26,818 bases of DNA. Origin: JBLHRE01 sp047625765. GTDB taxonomy: Bacteria; Bacteroidota; Bacteroidia; Flavobacteriales; JBLHRE01. The DNA is taken from positions 1 to 26,818 of the forward strand of contig JBLHRE010000008.1 of the NCBI GenBank assembly GCA_047625765.1, in the 5' to 3' direction. The position numbers were made by a program, and so were the translations under genes. Positions 15,932 through 24,522 of this stretch are shown piece by piece. Position 1 is the stretch's first letter. Each line of letters starts with the position of its first letter. Below the pieces are notes generated by a model. That model had not been told where the DNA came from and searched no databases. It saw only the letters and a program-made list of their open reading frames with translations.

Positions 15932-17014
15932 ATGCTTCCCATCTTAGACCGCTATATAATTCGCAAATTTTTAGGAACGTTTTTCTTTACGATCTCCTTG
16001 TTGTTGTTGATTTCAGTGGTTTTTGATATTGCAGAAAAAATCGATGATTTCCTCGAAAACCAAGCTCCTATTGATGAAATAATTTTTGATTATTACATCA
16101 ATTTTGTAGTGTACTTCGGCAACCTATTTAGCTCTCTAATTACTTTTATTGCGGTAATTATTTTCACTTCAAAAATGGCTAGCAATACAGAGATTATTGC
16201 CATTTTAAATAGTGGTGTTTCTTTTAAACGAATGATGCGTCCTTATCTTATTGCCGCTACATTAATTGCTTCTATTAATTTCGCCTTTAGCAATTGGATT
16301 ATTCCAATAACCAATCAATCTAGATTGGATTTTACCTATAAATATTTAAAAAACCCACCTAGCACTCGTTACAAAAACTTACATAGACAAGTTAAGCCAG
16401 GGGTTTATCTCTATTTTGAAACCTTTAACTCTGCCAGAAACATTGGTTACCAATTTAATATGGAGACCTTTAACGACAATCAATTGGTCACTAAATTCCA
16501 AGCCGACTATCTAAGATGGGATGACAATAAATCCATGTGGCGCGCAGAGAATTATGTACATCGAGAAATTTTACCCGACAATAGCGAAAGGTTAAGTTAT
16601 GGAGCAGGATTGGATACTAGTTTAATTTTCGACCCAGCAGGACTTGTAAATCAAGGCATGTTGATTGAAACCATGAATTACTCTGACCTGAATGAATTTA
16701 TTGCGATGGAAAAAGCTAGAGGCGCAGAGAATGTTCATTTCTACGAAGTAGAAAAACACCAAAGAATGTCTTACCCCTTTTCAACCTTTATACTCACCTT
16801 TATTGCGGCTTGTATAGCCACTAGAAAGAAAAGAGGAGGAATGGGAGTGCATTTGGCTTTTGGCTTAGCTTTAAGCGTTATTTACATCTTGTTTATGAAG
16901 GTCTCTACCACCTTTGCTACCAATGGTAATTTAAGCCCTATGTTAGCCGTATGGATTCCAAACATAGTTTTTACCGCTCTCTCTTTTGTGTTATATCGTA
17001 AAGTTCAGAAGTAA
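15932..17014 (+). CDS. LptF/LptG-family lipopolysaccharide export permease
   Basis: This 360-residue inner-membrane protein of the YjgP/YjgQ family is a permease half of the LptB2FG ABC exporter, which extracts LPS for delivery to the outer membrane. It begins LDRYIIRKFLGTF, the family signature. Three N-terminal membrane segments (about residues 12-35, 52-80 and 98-120) carry SNTEIIAILNSGVSFKRMMRP, a coupling-helix-like motif, between them. A periplasmic beta-rich domain spans about residues 125-270. Three C-terminal membrane segments end in LAVWIPNIVFTALSF. It is closer to LptG than LptF by overall look, but this is not certain. It follows tgt with no gap (TAA directly followed by ATG), an arrangement I recall as common in Bacteroidota. 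Confidence 0.9.
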   Translation: MLPILDRYIIRKFLGTFFFTISLLLLISVVFDIAEKIDDFLENQAPIDEIIFDYYINFVVYFGNLFSSLITFIAVIIFTSKMASNTEIIAILNSGVSFKRMMRPYLIAATLIASINFAFSNWIIPITNQSRLDFTYKYLKNPPSTRYKNLHRQVKPGVYLYFETFNSARNIGYQFNMETFNDNQLVTKFQADYLRWDDNKSMWRAENYVHREILPDNSERLSYGAGLDTSLIFDPAGLVNQGMLIETMNYSDLNEFIAMEKARGAENVHFYEVEKHQRMSYPFSTFILTFIAACIATRKKRGGMGVHLAFGLALSVIYILFMKVSTTFATNGNLSPMLAVWIPNIVFTALSFVLYRKVQK

Positions 17015-17026
17015 ATTCCCAATCAC

Positions 17027-17959
17027 TTGAAAAGTGTCTTCCACTATCAATTAGCCTTACACGCCACCGTATTCGTTTGGGGCTTTACCGGAATTATTGG
17101 TGATTTAATAAGCCTAGAGGCCCTACCCTTAGTCTGGTATCGCATGTTAATTGCACTCATTACATTGTTTATCTATTTAAAATGGGTTGGTGCAGAAATT
17201 ATTGTTGACATCAAAACAACTTTGGCGCTTTTAGCCACAGGAGTTGTAACTGCTGCTCATTGGATTACCTTTTTTCATGCAATAAAAATATCAAATGTAT
17301 CTGTGGCATTAGCTTGTCTTTCGTCTGGAGCATTGTTTGCGTCCATGCTAGAACCTATTGTTTTTAAAAGAAGAATTCGTCCCTACGAATTGGTTTTAGG
17401 CGTTCTGGTTGTTGTAGGCCTTTACACCATTTTCTTTTTTGAAGGAGACCATTATTTTTGGGGCATAATAACCGCCATAACTTCTGCATGTTTAGCTTCT
17501 ATTTTTTCGATTGTAAACGGAAAATACATTCAGCGCATTCGTCCTGGAGTTATTTCTATTTATGAAATGTTGGGTGGTTGGTTAGCAGTTAGCATTTACC
17601 TTTTGTTAGATGGTAGATTATTAGAATCTAATTTCTTTATTCTAAACTCTAGCGATTGGTTTTACCTTGTAATTTTAGGTACAATATGCACCGCTGTTGC
17701 TTTTGTAATTGGTGTTAAGGTGATGAAGAAACTAAGCCCATTTACGGTGATTCTAAGCACAAATATGGAGCCCGTTTATGGGATTGTACTCGCATTATTA
17801 ATTAATGGCGAAAAGGAACATATGAGCCCTCAGTTTTACTATGGAACCTTGGGTATAATAAGTGCTATTGTTATAAACGCCTTGGTTAAAAAACGGATCA
17901 ACAAAGGACTTAAAGCTCTAATTCCGAAAAATGCACAAAATAGTGACTCGGATATTTAG
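17027..17959 (+). CDS. EamA/DMT-family transporter
   Basis: A 310-residue inner-membrane protein with about ten hydrophobic segments in two EamA halves (about residues 10-140 and 150-290), as in the drug/metabolite transporter superfamily. The substrate is unknown. The opening HATVFVWGFTGIIGDLI and the later THWITFF-like AAHWITFFHAIKISNVS are typical. The start is a TTG at 17027. It is the first possible start after the upstream stop, lies in the same frame as that stop, and the next ATG would remove the first membrane helix. It sits 12 bp after the LptG-type gene, so it is probably cotranscribed. Its last 50 bp overlap the 3' end of ispE on the other strand. An additional role in export cannot be excluded. 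Confidence 0.87.
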   Translation: MKSVFHYQLALHATVFVWGFTGIIGDLISLEALPLVWYRMLIALITLFIYLKWVGAEIIVDIKTTLALLATGVVTAAHWITFFHAIKISNVSVALACLSSGALFASMLEPIVFKRRIRPYELVLGVLVVVGLYTIFFFEGDHYFWGIITAITSACLASIFSIVNGKYIQRIRPGVISIYEMLGGWLAVSIYLLLDGRLLESNFFILNSSDWFYLVILGTICTAVAFVIGVKVMKKLSPFTVILSTNMEPVYGIVLALLINGEKEHMSPQFYYGTLGIISAIVINALVKKRINKGLKALIPKNAQNSDSDI

Positions 17960-18731
17960 GCAGCTCCACCTTGTTTTTAAACAAGCCAAAAACAGTTGAT
18001 CCGCTCCCACTCATTACCGCATAGGAGGCACCCAAATCGTATAAGTTTTTTTTCAGATTCCCGATCTCTGGATATTTTGCAAAAACACTTTTCTCAAAAT
18101 TATTTTCCAAAGTACTTTTCCAAGTGTCAATTGACTGATTCCATATTTCTTTTAAATATACACCAGAAGGATTGGGTTTGATACTTGCAAATGCTGCTGC
18201 AGTACTACTATGTATTCCAGGATTAATTAAAACCAACTGCCATTTTTCATTTTTGCCGGGCAAATCTTTTAAAATCTCACCTCTTCCTTCACAAAACTTA
18301 GAATTATCTGCAATAAAAAAAGCATCATCAGAACCGATCTTAGCAGCATATTCTTCCAATGCAGCTCTGCTTAATTTTAAATCAAACTGTTCGTTTAGCA
18401 AGTTCAAGGTATACGCTGTATCAGAAGAACCACCGCCTAAGCCTGCACCTGTGGGTATTTGTTTGTGCAAATGCATTTGAACTGATGGTAACATAAAATC
18501 GACACACAATAAATCATAAGCTTTTGTACAGCTATTTTCGGAGCCAAGACTATTTATTAAGCCTGTAACTTTACATGTTGCCTGTCCAAACGAGTTGGGT
18601 AATTCTTGAATTTCTAGAATGTCTTTACACGCAATTGGAACCATAATGGTTTCGATGTTGTGAAACCCATCCGTTCGCTTCGAGTTTATGTACAACCCTA
18701 GATTAATTTTGGCTTTTGGAAAGCAGATCAT
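17910..18731 (-). CDS. ispE: 4-diphosphocytidyl-2-C-methyl-D-erythritol kinase (IspE)
   Basis: This 273-residue cytosolic GHMP kinase phosphorylates CDP-methylerythritol in the MEP isoprenoid pathway. It has the N-terminal PKAKINLGLYI motif with Lys8. The ATP-binding glycine-rich loop PTGAGLGGGSSDTA lies around residues 93-106. KIGSDDAFFI holds the catalytic Asp near residue 135. The third GHMP motif is YAVMSGSGSTVFGLF near the C-terminus. It shows that the organism uses the MEP route. It is divergent from accA across 109 bp and has its own promoter-like box at 18748-18755. The 3' end overlaps the EamA gene by 50 bp, with no terminator visible between them. Confidence 0.96.
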   Translation of the reverse strand: MICFPKAKINLGLYINSKRTDGFHNIETIMVPIACKDILEIQELPNSFGQATCKVTGLINSLGSENSCTKAYDLLCVDFMLPSVQMHLHKQIPTGAGLGGGSSDTAYTLNLLNEQFDLKLSRAALEEYAAKIGSDDAFFIADNSKFCEGRGEILKDLPGKNEKWQLVLINPGIHSSTAAAFASIKPNPSGVYLKEIWNQSIDTWKSTLENNFEKSVFAKYPEIGNLKKNLYDLGASYAVMSGSGSTVFGLFKNKVELPKYPSHYFVHFSELEL

Positions 18732-18747
18732 GCGTTTTTATTTACAT

Positions 18748-18755
18748 CAAAAATA
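18748..18755 (-). promoter_or_regulatory. Bacteroidota -7 promoter box (TATTTTTG) before ispE
   Basis: Read on the minus strand, TATTTTTG fits TAnnTTTG exactly and would start transcription about 10 nt before the ispE ATG at 18731. The -33 element is not clear (a GTTTAG stretch lies about 20 nt upstream). Confidence 0.45.
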
Positions 18756-18840
18756 ACAAAACATACAGGGTACTAAACATTTAATAAAAAAAGGTCTATC
18801 CCCACAAAATTTGTAATTTGCCACCCTTAATTCAAACACT

Positions 18841-19794
18841 ATGGAATACCTAGATTTTGAAGCTCCAGTAGCTGAACTGGAGGAACAATTAGAAAAAGCT
18901 ATCTTGCTTGGAGTAGAAAGCGGAGTTGATGTTACCGACACGGTAAACAAGTTGGAAACTAAACTTTCTAAAACCAAGAAAGACGTTTATGGCAACTTAA
19001 GCCCTTGGCAACGTGTGCAGCTTTCTCGCCACCCAGACAGACCTTATACTTTAGACTATATCCAAGCATTAACAGATGGAAACTTTATCCAACTGCATGG
19101 TGATAGAACAGTAAAAGACGACAAAGCTATGGTTGGTGGTTTTGGTATGATGGGCAAACAAAGCGTAATGTTTATTGGTCAGCAAAAGGGCATCAACACC
19201 AAAATGCGCCAGTACAGAAACTTTGGGATGGCAAATCCCGAAGGTTACAGAAAAGCTTTACGCTTAATGAAAATGGCCGAAAAGTTTAACAAACCTATTG
19301 TTACACTTATCGACACTCCTGGTGCTTTCCCAGGTTTAGAAGCAGAAGAAAGAGGGCAAGGTGAAGCAATCGCACGTAACCTTTTGGAAATGGCTAGACT
19401 TAAAGTTCCGGTTATCTGTATTATTATTGGCGAAGGTGCGTCTGGTGGCGCATTAGGTATTGGTGTAGGGGATAAAGTATTGATGTTAGAAAATACTTGG
19501 TATTCTGTTATCTCTCCTGAGTCTTGTTCTTCTATACTATGGAGAAGCTGGGAACACAAAGAAAAGGCTGCAGCAGCTTTGAAATTGACTCCAGACGATA
19601 TGCTTGGCAATGGTTTGATTGATGGGATTATCAAAGAACCTGTTGGAGGAGCACATAGAGACAAGGATAAGATGTATGTTACTCTTCGGAAAGAAATCAC
19701 CAAACTCTTAAAAGAGCTACAAGTAAAAGAAGCTCCGGTACTTGTAAAAGAAAGAATTGATAAATTTTGTGCAATGGGTGCATATAAAAAATAG
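18841..19794 (+). CDS. accA: Acetyl-CoA carboxylase carboxyltransferase subunit alpha
   Basis: This 317-residue cytosolic subunit works with AccD to move carboxyl groups from biotinyl-AccB to acetyl-CoA, making malonyl-CoA for fatty acid synthesis. The start MEYLDFEAPVAELEEQLE is the classic coiled-coil N-terminus. It is followed by WQRVQLSRHPDRPYTLDYI, ELHGDR-like QLHGDRTVKDD, TLIDTPGAFPGLEAEERGQG and the oxyanion-hole-type GEGASGGALGIGVGD. SPESCSSILWRSWEHK and LTPDDMLGNGLID also match the family. Length is normal. A near-match promoter box TAATTTG (one spacer base short of consensus) lies at 18814-18820. A strong hairpin terminator follows. accD is not in this window. Confidence 0.97.
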   Translation: MEYLDFEAPVAELEEQLEKAILLGVESGVDVTDTVNKLETKLSKTKKDVYGNLSPWQRVQLSRHPDRPYTLDYIQALTDGNFIQLHGDRTVKDDKAMVGGFGMMGKQSVMFIGQQKGINTKMRQYRNFGMANPEGYRKALRLMKMAEKFNKPIVTLIDTPGAFPGLEAEERGQGEAIARNLLEMARLKVPVICIIIGEGASGGALGIGVGDKVLMLENTWYSVISPESCSSILWRSWEHKEKAAAALKLTPDDMLGNGLIDGIIKEPVGGAHRDKDKMYVTLRKEITKLLKELQVKEAPVLVKERIDKFCAMGAYKK

Positions 19795-19813
19795 GCAGAC
19801 TCAAACAACAAAT

Positions 19814-19850
19814 AAAAAGGCCTTTTCTGCTTAGCAGAAAAGGCCTTTTT
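19814..19850. terminator. Bidirectional intrinsic terminator between accA and comB
   Basis: A perfect 17-bp inverted repeat, 19814-19830 pairing with 19834-19850, has the core GGCCTTTTCTGC and a 3-nt TTA loop. The stem ends in A5 on one side and T5 on the other, so it has a U-tract in both directions. It lies between convergent stops (accA ends at 19794, comB ends at 19871) and can serve both. Confidence 0.93.
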
Positions 19851-19870
19851 ATATCTAATCGATTAAGGTA

Positions 19871-20590
19871 TTAATCGCAATACAAAACGTCACCCTTTAA
19901 GATTGGAACTTTTTTGGAAGTGTTTTTTTGCATACAGTATTCTACATCTTTGTAGATATCTAAGTCTGCCAATCTTTTTCTATGAGATGAGCATTCCAAA
20001 AATCCAAACAAATCGTCCTTCGCCTTATCGTACAAAATTCCTGCCCCAATTGCGGCATCGCAATTCGCTTCAAAAGCACCGGTCTTTTCCAACTTCATGG
20101 TTAAAGATCCTGCAAATAAGGTATCCTCTAAGCAGAAGGTGTCTTTCCAGCCAGAACATACAATGATGATATTCTTGTTCTGAGCAACCAACCAATCGCA
20201 AACTGCCTGTACATTGATAAATGAACCTACAACTACCTGATGATCTCGTTTTGCAACGTTAATCGTCTTAGTGCCATTGGTTGTAGTCATTACCAAATGC
20301 TTGCCTTTCAAGTCGTGCTTAAGAATATCTATAGGAGAGTTTCCTAAATCAAAACCTTTAACAATTCTCCCATTACGTTCTGCTGCTAGCAGGTAATTTT
20401 CCTCATCCTTAAATTCTAAGGCTTCGGCAACAGTACTTACAGGCATAATGGATTCTATACCACTTTCGAAAGCGGCACACATTGCAGATGTTGCTCTTAA
20501 AACATCAGTAACTACTACAATACTTTCTCTGTCTGAATATGCAGGAAAAAGTGCTGGTGAATAACAAACTTGTATTTGAAGTTTTGACAT
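19871..20590 (-). CDS. ComB-family 2-phosphosulfolactate phosphatase homologue
   Basis: A 239-residue cytosolic protein of the ComB family, whose archaeal members remove phosphate from 2-phosphosulfolactate during coenzyme M synthesis. Family marks are VVTDVLRATSAMCAAFESG near residues 26-44, LAAERNGRIVKGFDLGNSP near 68-86, TTTNGTKTI and VCSGW. The C-terminal part (CDAAIGAGILYDKAKDD) also fits. The family is widespread in Bacteroidota, which are not known to make coenzyme M, so the substrate here is probably different and remains unknown. It starts 3 bp after gcvT and is the last gene of a five-gene minus-strand run, ending at a shared terminator. Confidence 0.85.
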   Translation of the reverse strand: MSKLQIQVCYSPALFPAYSDRESIVVVTDVLRATSAMCAAFESGIESIMPVSTVAEALEFKDEENYLLAAERNGRIVKGFDLGNSPIDILKHDLKGKHLVMTTTNGTKTINVAKRDHQVVVGSFINVQAVCDWLVAQNKNIIIVCSGWKDTFCLEDTLFAGSLTMKLEKTGAFEANCDAAIGAGILYDKAKDDLFGFLECSSHRKRLADLDIYKDVEYCMQKNTSKKVPILKGDVLYCD

Positions 20591-20593
20591 GTT

Positions 20594-21676
20594 TTAGGCT
20601 TTGTAAAAAGGTAGCTTAACAACTTTTGCCGCTACGTTTTTATTTCTAATTACAATATTTATTTCAGTATCAACTGCTGCATTATCTGTGGTAACGTATC
20701 CTAAACCAATGGCCTTTTTCATAGATGGAGACATAGTACCAGAAGTTACTTTTCCAATAATACTTCCAGATTCATCTGCTATTTCATAATCGTGACGCGG
20801 AATACCTTTACCCGTTAATTCGAAAGCTACCAACTTACGAGAAACACCTGCTTCTTTCTGTGCCTTAAAAGTATCAGCATCCACAAAGTCCTTTGTAAAT
20901 TTTGTAATCCAACCTAATCCTGCTTCTATTGGAGAAGTAGTATCATCAATATCGTTTCCGTACAAGCAGAATCCCATTTCCAATCGTAAAGTATCTCTAG
21001 CAGCTAATCCAATTGGAGCAATGCCAAAATCAGCACCTGCTGCAAAAACGGCATCCCAAATTTTCTCTGCAGAATCGTTATTAAAGTAAATCTCAAATCC
21101 TCCAGACCCCGTATAACCCGTAGCAGAAATAATTACATTCTCTTCTCCCGCAAAGGTTCCTTTATCGAAAGAGTAATATTTCATCTCTTCTAAATTTACA
21201 TCAGTTAGAGATTGAAGTACAGCAATAGCTTTAGGGCCCTGAACCGCTAATAAAGAAGTCTCGTCAGAAATATTTCTCATTTCAACACCTTCAGTATTGT
21301 GCTTGCTAATCCAGTTCCAATCCTTCTCAATATTAGAAGCATTAACCACCAACATGTAAGCTTTGCTATTTATACGGTAAATCAATAAATCGTCAACAAT
21401 ACCTCCTTTGCCATTTGGCATGCAAGAATATTGCGCCTTACCGTCAACCATTTTAGATGCATCGTTAGTGGTAACTCTTTGAATTAAATCCAAAGCCTTT
21501 TCACCTTTCAAAATAAACTCGCCCATATGCGATACATCAAATACACCAACACCTTCTCTTACCGTTTGGTGTTCTATATTAATACCAGCATATTGAACAG
21601 GCATATTATATCCAGCAAAAGGAACCATTTTAGCTCCCAGTTTTTCATGGACGTGTGATAAGGCAGTACTTTTCAT
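20594..21676 (-). CDS. gcvT: Aminomethyltransferase (glycine cleavage system T protein)
   Basis: This 360-residue T protein of the glycine cleavage system passes the aminomethyl group from lipoyl-GcvH to tetrahydrofolate, releasing ammonia. The N-terminus reads LGAKMVPFAGYNMPVQY. DVSHMGEF is diagnostic. NGKGGIVDDLLIYRI includes the catalytic Asp96. ATGYTGSGGFEIYF and GLAARDTLRLEMGFCLYGND are the usual folate-fold motifs, and the C-terminal domain contains SGTMSPSMKKAIGLGYV. Length is normal. It begins 13 bp after miaE and ends 3 bp before comB. The partners gcvH and gcvP are not here. Confidence 0.97.
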   Translation of the reverse strand: MKSTALSHVHEKLGAKMVPFAGYNMPVQYAGINIEHQTVREGVGVFDVSHMGEFILKGEKALDLIQRVTTNDASKMVDGKAQYSCMPNGKGGIVDDLLIYRINSKAYMLVVNASNIEKDWNWISKHNTEGVEMRNISDETSLLAVQGPKAIAVLQSLTDVNLEEMKYYSFDKGTFAGEENVIISATGYTGSGGFEIYFNNDSAEKIWDAVFAAGADFGIAPIGLAARDTLRLEMGFCLYGNDIDDTTSPIEAGLGWITKFTKDFVDADTFKAQKEAGVSRKLVAFELTGKGIPRHDYEIADESGSIIGKVTSGTMSPSMKKAIGLGYVTTDNAAVDTEINIVIRNKNVAAKVVKLPFYKA

Positions 21677-21689
21677 TCGATTTTTTTTA

Positions 21690-22271
21690 TTAGCCGTGAA
21701 TGGCTCCTTTAGTATTATAATTCTTTAGGATGTTAGCTTCGTGAACCAATAGTTCTTCCCACATAATATCCACTTCCTCTCTATTGCCATATTGGCGCGC
21801 AAATTTCAAAAACATAGTATAATGGTTTGCTTCGCTTACCATCAACTTTTTGTAAAACTGAGCCAATTCCTGATCTAGTAATTCTTCTGAAAGCAATCTA
21901 AAACGTTCGCAACTTCTTGCCTCAATTAAGGCGGCAACCAAAAGGCGGTGTACCAATCTTACATCACGATCGGATGTTTTAGGAAAAAAAGCCATTACAT
22001 CTTGAACATAAGGATCCTTACGTTCGCGCCCCAAAACCCAACCTCTTTTTAGAATATGCTGATGAACCATCTGAAAATGACTCATTTCTTCTTTTGCCAA
22101 GGCTGACATTTCTATGGCCAGTTCGGTAAATTCGGGATGCGTAATAAGAAGAGAAATTGCAGTAGATGCTGCTTTTTGCTCACAGAAGGCGTGGTCAATT
22201 AAAATTTCTTTAATGTTTTGCTCCGCGATATTAACCCATCTAGGGTCCGTTGGTAACTTCAATCCTAACAC
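21690..22271 (-). CDS. miaE: tRNA-(ms2io6A)-hydroxylase (MiaE family)
   Basis: This 193-residue ferritin-like di-iron monooxygenase hydroxylates the isopentenyl chain of ms2i6A37 in tRNAs that read codons starting with U. The six expected carboxylate and His ligands can be placed: Glu31 in HAFCEQKA, Glu62 and His65 in KEEMSHF, Glu117 in ALIEARSCERF, and Glu147 and His150 in SEANHY. The start is a GTG at 22271: the first upstream in-frame codon is a stop at 22284-22286 and no ATG lies between. The resulting N-terminus LGLKLPTDPRW matches the family as I know it. It follows sulP by 40 bp. Confidence 0.93.
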   Translation of the reverse strand: MLGLKLPTDPRWVNIAEQNIKEILIDHAFCEQKAASTAISLLITHPEFTELAIEMSALAKEEMSHFQMVHQHILKRGWVLGRERKDPYVQDVMAFFPKTSDRDVRLVHRLLVAALIEARSCERFRLLSEELLDQELAQFYKKLMVSEANHYTMFLKFARQYGNREEVDIMWEELLVHEANILKNYNTKGAIHG

Positions 22272-22311
22272 CTTATATTTCTTTTATTAGCGGCTGCAAA
22301 ATTAAGAAAAC

Positions 22312-24522
22312 TTATGAGTTTTTATAGCTTGACTTATACAGGACTTCAACCAGTCTATGGCTAAAATCAATAAGACCTTTTATTTCTGAAATTGAGGCCA
22401 AACGTTCTCTCTCGAAAATCAGAATTGCCTTACCATTACACTCGATATGGTAATACGGATTGCTCTCAAAAAACAAAATAATTTCTCTAGTAAATAAGGC
22501 TTCTACCTTTTTTGGAAATGTGGCATTTAAATAAAATCGCCTACTGAAATCTGGATATTGTTTGAAATCCAAATCGGCTGTATCTCCGAACCCTATAAAA
22601 CGTTTGAACACATCTTCTCTAGACAATCGAAATTCTGGTATTTCAAAATTAAGCCTAGCCACCATTATGGTTGTCTTAAAAGATTCTTTAGCAATAAACT
22701 CCCCCCAATCGTATTCGAAATCACGCAGAATATAATTGGCATTTTCGCTCGTTCCTTTGAACATATTATATACGCGGGTAATTTGTCTTCTAGATCCAAA
22801 CTGAAAGCCTTTCAGCTTACGATGTGTTGCATCGGGCTCTGGGGTAAATTCCCAAAGCAATTCTTTAGCAGCAGATTGCATTTCCATTTGCCTTTTGGTA
22901 AGACGTGTTGAAGCACCCACTAGTCGGCTAAAATTCAATAATTTACGCGGAGCAAAGGGATGAGACGTTTCACTATCCAACACATCCAATCCAATCACTT
23001 CTAGTTTCCCTCCTCTTCGTTCTACCTCATCCGAATAGTAATGTATATGCTCCATTACAGAATGGTCGACATAATTTGCCAAAGACATATCTAAAACAAT
23101 TTCCGATTGATGGGGAATAGAATCTAGCTTTGATTTTAATCTTAAATAATTCAAAAATCCAGCATAACCTTTCACCCCTAAATAAAATTTATTCTCACTT
23201 TCTTGATACAACAAGGTGTTTGGTTTAATAACATATCGAATCAAATTTCTAGTGGGTTTAATGGATGACAATTGTACTAAAATGGTCAGCACAATTCCGA
23301 TGGCTATTCCTTGAATCAGACCAAACGCAAGCGTTCCTAACAATGTTCCAATAAAAATAAACAACTGTTCCCTTCCTACGTTGTATACTTTTTTAAACAC
23401 TTCGGGTGATGCCAATTTATAGCCGGTATACACCAATATCCCTGCTAAGGTAGATACAGGAATATTTCTCAAAATATCTTTCAATAAAAAAAGAAAAATC
23501 AACAAAAAGAAAGCGTGAAAAAAATTGGCTTTACGCGTAGATGCTCCATTGTTTACATTTACCGAACTTCTTGCAATAACCATTACCACAGGCAAACCAC
23601 CAATCAGACCAGACAAAACCGAACCCAATCCCAATGCTTTTAAATCTTTATTGATATTCGATCTTCTTGCTTGTGGATCTAACTTATCAACCGCCTTAAT
23701 ACTCAATAAACTTTCGATACTCGAAATCAAGGTAATACCCAAAACCACAAACCAAAAATCCATATTTCCTATCATACTAAAATCAGGAAAGGCCGTAGCG
23801 TCTAAAATATCATCGGGTATAGGAATTAAAAAACTTTCTAAAATTGGATATGGATCAATCAATATAAAAGTAAAATAAGCCCAAAACCCAACAGCTAAAA
23901 ACAACACCCACATGGGTGCTGGAAACATATGAAATGCTTTCAGTTTAATCTTAGAATACAGTGCCATTATGAGTAAACTGGCTATTCCTAAATAGCCTTC
24001 CCAAGGGATTCGTGCAGAGTTGAACATCTTCCTTATAGATTCCGGAATCTCATACAACAAAGCCAAACTCCCTCCTCCTTCAGCGTCTAAAACACCTAAC
24101 ATTACATGGATTTGCTTTGAAATAATTATCAACCCAATTGCGGCCAATAAACCTTGAATTGCAGATGAGGGGAAAAAATCCCCTAAGGCTCCTAAACGTA
24201 AGTAACCAAACAGTATTAGTAATCCTCCAGAAACAACCACTGCTGCACAGGTCAATAGATATCCTTGCATCATATCTCCGCGCCCAAGTAGCATAACAGC
24301 AGACAAGACTACTACTACTAAACCATTACCCGGCCCAGAAATAGTAACATTAGATCCTCCAAAAATCGACACTACTATTCCACCCACAATTGCAGTTAAC
24401 AATCCTGCCATAGGAGGTACACCAGACGCTGCTGCTAAGCCCAATGCTAAAGGCAAAGCAATTAACGAAACTGCAAATCCAGCAGAAACATCGCCCATTA
24501 TTTTTTTCATCGGATTAGCCAT
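22312..24522 (-). CDS. SulP-family anion transporter with STAS and extra C-terminal domain
   Basis: A 736-residue inner-membrane protein. Residues 1-430 are the SulP transporter core with about eleven to twelve membrane segments. Marks are DVSAGFAVSLIALPLALGLA, the GGSNVTISGPGNGLVV segment, the helix FFPSSAIQGLLAAIGLII and GLIGGLPVVMVIARSSVNVN. The substrate could be sulfate, bicarbonate or another anion. Residues 445-515 are a STAS regulatory domain (EIVLDMSLANYVDHSVMEHI). Residues 560-730 are an additional domain (PEFRLSREDVFKRFIGFGDT, FDFKQYPDFSRRFYL-like, FTREIILFFESNPYYHIEC) resembling a conserved uncharacterised domain seen in other bacteria. Its ATG overlaps the usp stop by 8 bp (ATGGCTAA). 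It is cotranscribed with usp and miaE. Confidence 0.92.
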   Translation of the reverse strand: MANPMKKIMGDVSAGFAVSLIALPLALGLAAASGVPPMAGLLTAIVGGIVVSIFGGSNVTISGPGNGLVVVVLSAVMLLGRGDMMQGYLLTCAAVVVSGGLLILFGYLRLGALGDFFPSSAIQGLLAAIGLIIISKQIHVMLGVLDAEGGGSLALLYEIPESIRKMFNSARIPWEGYLGIASLLIMALYSKIKLKAFHMFPAPMWVLFLAVGFWAYFTFILIDPYPILESFLIPIPDDILDATAFPDFSMIGNMDFWFVVLGITLISSIESLLSIKAVDKLDPQARRSNINKDLKALGLGSVLSGLIGGLPVVMVIARSSVNVNNGASTRKANFFHAFFLLIFLFLLKDILRNIPVSTLAGILVYTGYKLASPEVFKKVYNVGREQLFIFIGTLLGTLAFGLIQGIAIGIVLTILVQLSSIKPTRNLIRYVIKPNTLLYQESENKFYLGVKGYAGFLNYLRLKSKLDSIPHQSEIVLDMSLANYVDHSVMEHIHYYSDEVERRGGKLEVIGLDVLDSETSHPFAPRKLLNFSRLVGASTRLTKRQMEMQSAAKELLWEFTPEPDATHRKLKGFQFGSRRQITRVYNMFKGTSENANYILRDFEYDWGEFIAKESFKTTIMVARLNFEIPEFRLSREDVFKRFIGFGDTADLDFKQYPDFSRRFYLNATFPKKVEALFTREIILFFESNPYYHIECNGKAILIFERERLASISEIKGLIDFSHRLVEVLYKSSYKNS

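Noticed and set aside
19245..19811. 188-codon open frame on the minus strand opposite accA
   Set aside because: It mirrors a strongly conserved accA gene in antisense, has Ser/Pro-rich shadow composition and no recognisable motif.
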